Below, in pieces: positions 1 to 5,957 of a stretch of DNA of 10,648 bases (position 1 is its first letter; every line of letters begins with the position of its first letter). The position numbers and the translations under genes were made by a program. Under the pieces are notes generated by a model. It ran no database searches and was not told where the DNA came from. It saw nothing but the letters and a program-made list of their open reading frames with translations. Source of the DNA: Bacteroidota bacterium (GTDB taxonomy: Bacteria > Bacteroidota > Ignavibacteria > UBA10030); contig DMMN01000135.1 of NCBI GenBank assembly GCA_003453835.1, forward strand, positions 1 to 10,648, read 5' to 3'.

Positions 1-17
1 CGGGAATAAGAGTCCCC

Positions 18-1559
18 TTATCGCCTTCCCGCAAACACTGTTTTCCCAACCTCACACTCTTCGCAGCGCTCTTCTCTGCAATAGAACTTGTAAAGCTGGA
101 TAGCCCCCTGCTGCAAACCGACGGAACCGAGCTTGACTTTCCCCCTCAGCAATTGCCTTTCCATTAACCGTGTGACGGAGTTCTCCATCAACGGGGGGAA
201 GAACTCATACAACTTCAAAGCCGATTCCCGCACATCGCGATCCCTGAACGTGCGTGCATATAATAGAGAAACGGGGATGATCGCGTTGATAATCATATCG
301 TTCGTTCGCTCCACACCCAGCGCGCGGATCGGCTTGCTCGTTCTTTCATCAAAATGGTAGTGATGCGCCCAGAATCCGCTTGTCTGGACGGACAACAACT
401 CCCGAAGGCGATGCAGGAGCGCTGCCGGGCCCGCTTCCGATTTGATCGTCTGGACGATTCTCCGAAAAAGATCGTCATTGAGGAATTTCTGAACGAGGAG
501 AGTTGCTGCTGCAAGACGGAGCGTGGGAAAGTTCGTCGGACGTGTCGGAAAAAACTGCCAATCGGCAAGGTGAAGAACGGGACAGCGGAACGTCTTCCGA
601 ATCTCCTTCCATTCCCTGGCAAGTGTCTTTGCGTGTCGTTTTGATTCCGTCTCCCGCAAAGATCGAATCTTCGGCAGCAAGCCGGCTGCACCAAAGAGAA
701 GACTCTGCAGCCGTTCATCCCCCGTCGGTAATTCCTGCCCGGATGCAGGCTTCGAACGGATCACGTCCCGCACGGTCTCTAAGCTGACGCTTTTCGCCAG
801 TCTGGCAAACGGTTCTTGATTCTTGCTGTACCCGAGGGCTTCCATCAATCCCTCATACAACACTTGTTCCCAGAGCACTCGCTTCGAAAGATCCTTCTGT
901 GTCAACTCCTTATGAGGGGGAGGGATGTCGTCAAGATTTCCCTGTGTCCGCATCGGGCCATAGAATCGTCGGGGTTCTCTTGCGGCGAGAACACGGAGAT
1001 GAGCGAGCTCTTTAACCCGTTCCTCAAAACGACGCAGCTTGAGCTCAAGGCGCTCAACAGATAACCGGCGCAACCATTGGTGGATGAGATCTGCAGGGAC
1101 GTTCTCGTTTCGATGAGAACATCGGATTGTGTTGGATGTTCGTGTCCGCTCATCGAGGATCGTCTTCTGCCAAAGCGAGCGTATCGACTCGGAGAGGAAC
1201 GGCTCGAGAACAAGAGTGGGAATAGTGCGACCGCTGTTGACGAACATCGGTGACTGATGATGATCCGATTCGAGGACAACGTGGAGGATGACTTGATTGT
1301 AGCGTGGATCTTCTTGATGCTGGTGCCGGAGCCACTCGATGGCGTTGCGATGAATCTCAATGTCTCCACTGTAGATAATCCCGCCGATGCGCACACTCGC
1401 GTTTTTGAAATCGGGCCCCCCATCCAGGTTCATCGTCCCCGTCTCAAGAACCCGGATTGCCCTGCCGTCGGTGGTTTGCAGTCCTGAGCCCTGCAGGTAT
1501 TGTCGGCTCCAAACGTGGCGCAGGAAGCGCTCATGAATATTAAGAGATCGGCCCTTCAT
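18..1559 (-). CDS. DUF2851 family protein of unknown function
   Basis: A 513-residue protein that I recognise as DUF2851, a family without an assigned activity found mainly in Bacteroidota and relatives. The N-terminal part carries the family's most conserved block: GPDF at residues 48-51, then GDIEIH at 65-70, a W-x-x-H-x-H element ending at H81, D84, YN at 87-88 and an ILHVV strand around 91-95. The spaced Asp, Glu and His residues look like a metal or catalytic site, but that is inference. The C-terminus has three cysteines at 494, 499 and 502 (C-x4-C-x2-C) close to the end, suggesting a small metal-binding knuckle. The middle is Arg-rich and helical, with no signal peptide or membrane segment, so a cytoplasmic protein is likely. 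The length is on the long side for the family as I remember it. The ATG at 1559 has only a weak GGGA upstream. It lies 92 bases downstream of pyrF on the same strand. Family confident; function unknown. Confidence 0.85.
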   Translation of the reverse strand: MKGRSLNIHERFLRHVWSRQYLQGSGLQTTDGRAIRVLETGTMNLDGGPDFKNASVRIGGIIYSGDIEIHRNAIEWLRHQHQEDPRYNQVILHVVLESDHHQSPMFVNSGRTIPTLVLEPFLSESIRSLWQKTILDERTRTSNTIRCSHRNENVPADLIHQWLRRLSVERLELKLRRFEERVKELAHLRVLAAREPRRFYGPMRTQGNLDDIPPPHKELTQKDLSKRVLWEQVLYEGLMEALGYSKNQEPFARLAKSVSLETVRDVIRSKPASGQELPTGDERLQSLLFGAAGLLPKIRSLRETESKRHAKTLAREWKEIRKTFRCPVLHLADWQFFPTRPTNFPTLRLAAATLLVQKFLNDDLFRRIVQTIKSEAGPAALLHRLRELLSVQTSGFWAHHYHFDERTSKPIRALGVERTNDMIINAIIPVSLLYARTFRDRDVRESALKLYEFFPPLMENSVTRLMERQLLRGKVKLGSVGLQQGAIQLYKFYCREERCEECEVGKTVFAGRR

Positions 1560-1651
1560 GCGAGTTCCCGTGATTCAAATCTGCCCGAGGAGGAGCAACG
1601 ATGGCGAATCTCAAGATCCCTCGGTTTCACTTTTTCTATGCAGCAAACACG

Positions 1652-2473
1652 TCATCCAAAATACTTTTGTTGAATTCTTGCCATACGGTTTTGCAGCCTG
1701 GAAGCCTCCTTCCGTGCGGCCTTTGCAAAGTCCTTCCCCGTTGACGCGAAGAGAATGCTCCTGCCGGCGTTGATAATCGCCAGCTCTCCGTTGCTGTTGC
1801 AGCCGTATCGCACGGCGGAGTCCAAATCACCCCCTTGTTTGCCGACACCGGGGATAAGAAACGGCATGTCCGGAGCAATTCGTCGGATGGGTTCTAGCTC
1901 GTCAGGATGCGTGGCTCCGACAACGAGGCCGATGTTCTTTCGGGTATTCCACTTCGCGGCAGCTTGAGCGATTCTCTCGTAGAGAGGCTTCCCCGCGATG
2001 GTGAGTCGCTGAAAATCCCTCGAGCCTTCATTCGAAGTCAGCACGAGCACAAAGGCGCAACGGTTGCTCTTACGCAAGAATGGCTCGATTGAATCGTAAC
2101 CCATATAGGGATGAACCGTCGCAGAGTCAAACGCGAAATCTTCAAAGAGAGCTTTCGCGTATCGTTCGGACGTATTCCCGATATCACCGCGCTTCCCGTC
2201 ACCGATGGTGATAATCTGTGGAGGAATGAGTCTGAGAGTCTCGCTCACAATCCGCCACCCATCTTCGCCGAGAGCTTCGTAGAAGGCAAGGTTCAATTTG
2301 TATGCACAGACCAGGTCATGGGTTGCTTCAATGATCTGTCTGTTGAACTCAAGGACGGGATTTCCGGATGAAGCGAGATGCGAAGGGATGCGGTCCGGGT
2401 CGACATCAAGTCCAATGCACAGAAGAGATTGATGTGCGCGTTGAATGTTTTGAAGTTTCTTAAGGAATGTCAT
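1652..2473 (-). CDS. pyrF: Orotidine 5'-phosphate decarboxylase (OMP decarboxylase, type 2 subfamily)
   Basis: A 273-residue enzyme that decarboxylates OMP to UMP, the last step of de novo UMP synthesis, in the cytoplasm. It is a TIM barrel: the first strand carries GLDVDP (21-26), the substrate-binding lysine region is AYKLNLAFYEA (57-67), and the catalytic D-x-K-x-x-D motif is DGKRGDIGNT (92-101, with D92, K94 and D97). The phosphate-binding loops are PGVGKQGGD (208-216) and NAGRSI (235-240). The spacing and the roughly 270-residue length fit the longer type 2 subfamily rather than the E. coli-type enzyme of about 240 residues. The reading frame stays open upstream to an ATG at 2599, but those 42 residues do not resemble the family and would overlap the end of dcd. 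I therefore chose the ATG at 2473, where the typical N-terminus (TFLKKLQ...SLLCIGLD) begins. No clear Shine-Dalgarno site precedes it. It follows dcd by 107 bases and is probably co-transcribed. Confidence 0.95.
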   Translation of the reverse strand: MTFLKKLQNIQRAHQSLLCIGLDVDPDRIPSHLASSGNPVLEFNRQIIEATHDLVCAYKLNLAFYEALGEDGWRIVSETLRLIPPQIITIGDGKRGDIGNTSERYAKALFEDFAFDSATVHPYMGYDSIEPFLRKSNRCAFVLVLTSNEGSRDFQRLTIAGKPLYERIAQAAAKWNTRKNIGLVVGATHPDELEPIRRIAPDMPFLIPGVGKQGGDLDSAVRYGCNSNGELAIINAGRSILFASTGKDFAKAARKEASRLQNRMARIQQKYFG

Positions 2474-2505
2474 TGGTGTTGGCTGCGTGGTCCATGGCCT
2501 GCTCT

Positions 2506-2566
2506 GAAGCCGCTTACCGGGGGCCAGGGATTTCAGTGTCGCCTTTTGTTCGTTTCGTGCGGCTTC
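2506..2566. repeat. 8-bp perfect inverted repeat between dcd and pyrF
   Basis: GAAGCCGC at 2506-2513 is the exact reverse complement of GCGGCTTC at 2559-2566, with 45 bases between. In RNA it would form an 8-bp GC-rich stem inside the 107-base leader between the dcd stop and the pyrF start. No T-run follows on either strand, so it is not a classical terminator. It could be a leader structure acting on pyrF, or chance. Confidence 0.35.
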
Positions 2567-2580
2567 TCCGAGGTATCCGG

Positions 2581-3117
2581 TTATCGGAAGTTCTTCCACA
2601 TCATCGACTCGACGGGCTTTTTCGTCCGCTTGTTGTACTTCGCATTCTTTTTTCGGTTGTATGAAACCTGAACTTCACCCGAGACCTCGAAGTAAATAAG
2701 CTGACCGATGGGCATGCCTGCATAGATCCGGACGGGCTGCCGAACCGAGATCTCGAGAGTCCATGTATTGCAGAACCCGATGTCGCCCTTTCCCGCCGTG
2801 GCGTGAATGTCAATGCCGAGCCGGCCGATGCTGCTCTTTCCCTCAAGAAACGGCACATGCGCGTGCGTTTCGGTGTACTCCTGCGTTACCCCGAGGTACA
2901 GCTTACTTGGGACAAGGATTAGTCCTTCCGCCGGGATTTTGAAGTAGTGAACGTTGTTGTGTTTCTTGCAGTCGAGGATCTCGTCATCGTACATGGCAAG
3001 CCATTCGCCGAGGTGGACGTCATAGCTGTTCGAACCGAGATGCCTTTTATCGAACGGCTTGATGACGATGGTGCCGCGTTTCAGTTCCCGCAATATGTTT
3101 GAGTCTGTGAGAATCAT
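2581..3117 (-). CDS. dcd: dCTP deaminase (Bacteroidota type)
   Basis: A 178-residue trimeric dUTPase-fold enzyme that hydrolyses dCTP to dUTP and ammonia, feeding dTTP synthesis. The N-terminus (MILTDSNI...) is typical. LGSNSYDVHLG (27-37) is the conserved early strand. The core active-site motif EGKSSIGRLG (92-101) supplies the Ser-Ser-x-x-Arg element, and TLEIS (120-124) carries the glutamate (E122) matching the catalytic Glu of E. coli Dcd. AGMPIGQLIY (133-142) is the nucleotide-binding strand, and the C-terminal tail PVESMMWKNFR is characteristic of the Bacteroidota form as I recall it. Only deamination can be claimed from sequence; some relatives also hydrolyse dUTP to dUMP. The ATG at 3117 has a good AGGAGT four bases upstream. 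An open frame continues in front of this start, but it overlaps the DUF1634 gene and is not part of the protein. The gap to DUF1634 is 38 bases, so dcd may be read through from the TSUP operon. Confidence 0.95.
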   Translation of the reverse strand: MILTDSNILRELKRGTIVIKPFDKRHLGSNSYDVHLGEWLAMYDDEILDCKKHNNVHYFKIPAEGLILVPSKLYLGVTQEYTETHAHVPFLEGKSSIGRLGIDIHATAGKGDIGFCNTWTLEISVRQPVRIYAGMPIGQLIYFEVSGEVQVSYNRKKNAKYNKRTKKPVESMMWKNFR

Positions 3118-3120
3118 GGC

Positions 3121-3126
3121 ACTCCT
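3121..3126 (-). promoter_or_regulatory. Shine-Dalgarno site of dcd
   Basis: On the minus strand AGGAGT lies three to four bases before the ATG at 3117. It is one of only two strong ribosome binding sites in the window, and it supports the short dcd start over the longer open frame. Confidence 0.6.
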
Positions 3127-3155
3127 GAAACAATCTGAAGAGATGACCTCAACTG

Positions 3156-3557
3156 CTATCGAAGGGAGAAGACAAGTTCGCCAACAAGCAGGAGGAACAC
3201 GACGAGCGAAATCCCTGCAAACTTCCAATCTCTCTCGGCGGCAAACGCCGTCAGCGCGATGAGAACGCGGAGAAACGGTGTGAGCATTAGAAGAATAAGG
3301 CCGGCGAACATCAACGTTGCTCCGCCGAAGGAGCCGGAAGAAATCTCTCCTAAAACCGTGGAGATCGACGGGATCTCCGTCGATGCCGAAGACTCCGGAG
3401 GAAGAACCCACGACGTGAGGAGGCCGAGAACAATCAACAATGCGCTCCCCCACACGCCCAACCGCAGCACCAATCCCGTCCACCGCTCGACCAGCCGTGA
3501 AGAAACAGGAGAAGGCTCCACGTCTACTTTCTTACTTCCCGGGGAATAATCACCCAT
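3156..3557 (-). CDS. DUF1634 small membrane protein, partner of the TSUP exporter
   Basis: A 133-residue protein with three hydrophobic segments at about 29-51, 78-107 and 111-130. The second ends in the family hallmark LTPFLRV (92-98), and an ERDW element (108-111) precedes the last segment. These match DUF1634, a membrane family of unknown biochemical function that recurrently sits beside TSUP/DUF81 (TauE/SafE) exporters. The polar, Ser/Pro-rich first 25 residues are likely cytosolic. The ATG at 3557 is preferred over an upstream Met at 3617, because AGGAG lies ten bases before it and the longer form would overlap the TSUP gene. The 13-base gap from TSUP, with the Shine-Dalgarno overlapping the TSUP stop codon, suggests translational coupling and a shared role, perhaps as an accessory subunit of the exporter (inference). 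Confidence 0.88.
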   Translation of the reverse strand: MGDYSPGSKKVDVEPSPVSSRLVERWTGLVLRLGVWGSALLIVLGLLTSWVLPPESSASTEIPSISTVLGEISSGSFGGATLMFAGLILLMLTPFLRVLIALTAFAAERDWKFAGISLVVFLLLVGELVFSLR

Positions 3558-3567
3558 GAAAGAACCG

Positions 3568-3572
3568 CTCCT
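3568..3572 (-). promoter_or_regulatory. Shine-Dalgarno site of the DUF1634 gene, overlapping the TSUP stop codon
   Basis: On the minus strand the TAG stop of the TSUP gene is part of TAGGAGC, so AGGAG shares bases with the stop and lies ten bases before the ATG at 3557. This arrangement favours re-initiation after TSUP translation and decides the start of the DUF1634 gene. Confidence 0.6.
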
Positions 3573-4383
3573 ATCGCCAGTACATCTGAAGTGAGATCGC
3601 CAAAAGCAAGACGGCAAAGATCCATGTAAGCGCCGTCCCTTTGATTCTTTGGCTTATCGTGACGCCAAGAAGCGAGCCGCCCAGCACGCCCAGAATCGTA
3701 GGGGAGGCAATAAGGGGGTTCACATGTCCGTGTGAGAAGTAGATGAACGCGCTTGCCGCGGCGGTGACACCGATCATGAAATTACTTGTTGCCGTTGCAG
3801 CTTTTATCGGCATTCCGGCGATCATTGTCATTGCGGGAACTTTGAAGATCCCACCACCGACCCCCAGCAATCCCGAAATGTTTCCCGCAAGCAAGGAAAT
3901 CAACATAACCGGAGGCAGCCGCTTAACGGTGTACGCCACGGTTTGATCGCTTGCCTCATCCCGGAAGGTTCCCGGGAGAGATCCGTCGGTATGGAGAATC
4001 ACATCGCCGTTACGCATCTTCAGCCGCCAGATCATCGCGATGGAAACGATGAGCAATAAACCCGCGAAGATTTTCCGAAGAATCTCTCCGTCAAGCAGGT
4101 TTGCCGTTACGCCTCCAAGAATCGCGCCGGTGACGGTCGCGATCTCCAAAACCATTCCGAGGCGAATATTGACAGTCTGGCGCTCGATGTTGATTGAGGC
4201 ACCGGCGCTCGACGTGGCTATCACAGCGATGATGCTCGTGGCTATCGCCTGGTGCATCGGCAGGTCGAAGGCGAGAACGAGAAACGGCACCAGAAATACA
4301 CCGCCGCCGAGGCCCAACATCGCCCCGATTGTTCCTGTAACAGTACCGCCTACGAACAAGAGAACGAGCGAGGAGATCGACAT
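3571..4383 (-). CDS. TSUP (TauE/SafE, DUF81) family membrane anion exporter
   Basis: A 270-residue integral membrane protein with seven to eight predicted helices arranged as two homologous halves. Each half carries the family's glycine-rich signature: GLGGGVFLVP at 24-33 and GVGGGIFKVP at 174-183. Each is followed by a helix rich in Ala and Thr (AIATSIIAV at 46-54; AATATSNFMIG at 195-205). A hydrophilic stretch at about 120-155 links the halves. Members export or import sulfite, sulfoacetate, sulfonates, thiosulfate or other organic anions through the cytoplasmic membrane. The substrate cannot be read from sequence; sulfite or a sulfonate is the usual guess, and no sulfur-metabolism gene is present here to support it. 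It is the first gene of a likely unit with DUF1634 and perhaps dcd and pyrF, and a plausible promoter lies just upstream. The ATG at 4383 begins directly with the first helix. Confidence 0.92.
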   Translation of the reverse strand: MSISSLVLLFVGGTVTGTIGAMLGLGGGVFLVPFLVLAFDLPMHQAIATSIIAVIATSSAGASINIERQTVNIRLGMVLEIATVTGAILGGVTANLLDGEILRKIFAGLLLIVSIAMIWRLKMRNGDVILHTDGSLPGTFRDEASDQTVAYTVKRLPPVMLISLLAGNISGLLGVGGGIFKVPAMTMIAGMPIKAATATSNFMIGVTAAASAFIYFSHGHVNPLIASPTILGVLGGSLLGVTISQRIKGTALTWIFAVLLLAISLQMYWR

Positions 4384-4416
4384 ATTTGCCTGGGAGCCGC
4401 GGGAAAGTGTGAGCGC

Positions 4417-4445
4417 AGGATAAGGAAAAGAGAGCAGAGTTTCAA
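4417..4445 (-). promoter_or_regulatory. Putative sigma70-type promoter of the TSUP-DUF1634 unit
   Basis: On the minus strand a TTGAAA box (4440-4445) and a TATCCT box (4417-4422) are separated by exactly 17 bases. The -10 box lies about 33 bases before the TSUP start, which leaves room for a short leader. The -35 box matches five of six consensus bases and the -10 box four of six. It sits in the 153-base gap after the phosphoesterase gene. Read by eye only; if the host uses the Bacteroidota-specific sigma factor, the consensus would differ. Confidence 0.35.
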
Positions 4446-4526
4446 TAAAACGAATGAGCGGAGGTTGCCCGCATCATCTGCATGATCGCACGAGCACGAG
4501 GGGAAGCTTCTTGATCGCGGCCGGTT

Positions 4527-4554
4527 CTGCGCACCGTTACGCTGATTTGCGCAG
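4527..4554. repeat. 7-bp inverted repeat across the phosphoesterase stop codon
   Basis: CTGCGCA at 4527-4533 and TGCGCAG at 4548-4554 are perfect reverse complements with a 14-base loop that contains the phosphoesterase stop codon. It could form a weak 3'-end stem in the transcript. No T-run follows on the minus strand, so I do not call it a terminator. Confidence 0.25.
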
Positions 4555-5793
4555 GGTGAATAACGTAATCTCCGGCCTCACGAGGCGAATCGGCGCGCCT
4601 ACCATCCCGACACCGACATTGACGTACAATTTCTTTCCCTCTTCTTCATACAATCCTCTCGCGTATTTGTGAACCAGATACACCGGGTTCAGATTGATCT
4701 TTCCAAACTCGATGCCCACCTGTCCTCCATGCGTATGGCCCGCGAGCGTCAGATTCATTCCGAGCCTCTTTGCTTCAGGGAAAAAATCCGGGCGGTGTGA
4801 AAGCATAATCTTGAATGAATCTGGCTGAAGTTCTTTAACGGTTTCGGCCGGTCGGGCGAAGTTGCGGCTCCCGCTGCCGTAGTCATCGATGCCGGCAAGA
4901 GTTAACTGCTCGCCGTTGAGCGAGAGCAAGTGGTGTCGATTGTTTAACATAACAACATTCCGGCTTTCCAATGCCGAAAGAACTTTCTCCGCTGTCGCAA
5001 AATGATCGTGATTGCCGAGGCAGCCGAACACGCCAACCTCCGCTTTCAAGACGGAGATGGCATTATAGACGGCCGGGATTTCGGCATCCACAGAGTCCAC
5101 AAAATCCCCCGTAACCAGGATAATGTCTGGAGATAGGGAGTTCGTTATCTCGAAAATCTCAGCCATGTCCGCTTCCATCATGTAGGGACCTGAGTGGAGA
5201 TCGCTCACCTGTGCAAGCGTCAGGCCATCCAGGCCGACCGGGAGTTCATCAAAAGAAAGCGTTATCCGGTTGATCTGGTAATCTCGGGCGGTGGCGAGCG
5301 ACGCGAGAACTGGCGCTCCTATTGAGGCGGCTGCAAGAGTCATACCGCTGAGCTTCAAGAATCCACGTCGCCCGGCGTTGATCTCCTGCGCGGGGATGGG
5401 GTTGTACGACGTAGAATCGAGTCGGTTCAGATTGCGAAGAATCGAGAACAGGTGTCGTACCAAAAAGAGTAAAAGGCGGCCGGCGTCCTTCACGAGAAGC
5501 AGAACGAACGCCATCACGCTGCTAGCGAAGTACCAAGCAGACGGATAGACGACAAAGATCTGGGGGAGCAGATGGGCGTACCATCCGTACCAACGCAGAA
5601 CGAACTGCACAAGAAAGAGAACGTTACCGATGCTTATCACCCAGAGGGCAACTCGCATCCAAGTCCCGTACCGATCGGGGAGAACGCTTTTCTTAATCCA
5701 TCGTCGATAGTGACGGAAGACGTAAAACTGTATTCCCCCGTAGAGAAGCATGAACAACGTGAGGAAAAGAGAAAACTGCTGGAGTCGATTCAT
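4537..5793 (-). CDS. Membrane-anchored calcineurin-like metallophosphoesterase with internal twin-arginine motif (YkuE/YaeI-like)
   Basis: A 418-residue protein. Residues 1-120 contain three or four hydrophobic segments (about 7-25, 46-66, 79-101 and possibly 105-118). A twin-arginine-like motif, GRRGFLKLSG, follows at 141-150 and leads into a short hydrophobic stretch (about 151-168) ending in Ala-rich residues, like a Tat signal placed inside the protein. The catalytic domain has all the metal-site motifs: SDLH (D198, H200), TGDFVD (D230), GNHDH (261-264), LSHRPD (H333) and AGHTHGG (H353, H355). It should hydrolyse a phosphomonoester or phosphodiester at the outer face of the membrane; the substrate is unknown, and in the related B. 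subtilis YkuE the domain is Tat-exported. The reading frame stays open 163 codons upstream, but that part overlaps rodA in another frame, so the ATG at 5793 is preferred although it lacks a clear ribosome binding site. It follows rodA by 164 bases. Confidence 0.88.
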   Translation of the reverse strand: MNRLQQFSLFLTLFMLLYGGIQFYVFRHYRRWIKKSVLPDRYGTWMRVALWVISIGNVLFLVQFVLRWYGWYAHLLPQIFVVYPSAWYFASSVMAFVLLLVKDAGRLLLFLVRHLFSILRNLNRLDSTSYNPIPAQEINAGRRGFLKLSGMTLAAASIGAPVLASLATARDYQINRITLSFDELPVGLDGLTLAQVSDLHSGPYMMEADMAEIFEITNSLSPDIILVTGDFVDSVDAEIPAVYNAISVLKAEVGVFGCLGNHDHFATAEKVLSALESRNVVMLNNRHHLLSLNGEQLTLAGIDDYGSGSRNFARPAETVKELQPDSFKIMLSHRPDFFPEAKRLGMNLTLAGHTHGGQVGIEFGKINLNPVYLVHKYARGLYEEEGKKLYVNVGVGMVGAPIRLVRPEITLFTLRKSA

Positions 5794-5827
5794 TCGAAGT
5801 TTTGGCGAGAAGATGACCGTTTGCTTT

Positions 5828-5859
5828 TCGCCTCCGCCGGTGTTCGACCGGAAGGGCGA
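5828..5859. repeat. Two-part hairpin in the leader of the phosphoesterase gene
   Basis: An outer stem pairs TCGCC (5828-5832) with GGCGA (5855-5859), and an inner stem pairs CCGGT (5837-5841) with ACCGG (5847-5851) around a five-base loop. An internal loop of four and three bases separates them, giving ten base pairs in total. It lies about 35 bases before the start codon, between rodA and the phosphoesterase. On the minus strand it is followed by AAAAGC, not a T-run, so it is more likely a leader structure or a processing site than a terminator. Confidence 0.35.
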
Positions 5860-5957
5860 TAGTGAGAATGTCGATAAATCTTTACACGGGCGGGACGATG
5901 CCACCAGAACGCGGAGACGTGGCTCAAGGGCGAGGAACGTGGTAAAGGAACCGGCAA

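Noticed and set aside
1..17. GGGA/TCCC stem after the DUF2851 stop
   Set aside because: It is only four base pairs and cut by the window edge, so a terminator cannot be judged.
3118..3483. 122-codon upstream extension of the dcd reading frame
   Set aside because: It lies antiphase within the DUF1634 gene, and the proper dCTP deaminase N-terminus with a good ribosome binding site begins at 3117.
4461..4500. ATCAT/ATGAT hairpin in the gap before the TSUP gene
   Set aside because: A five-base AT-rich stem with no T-run is too weak to call a terminator.
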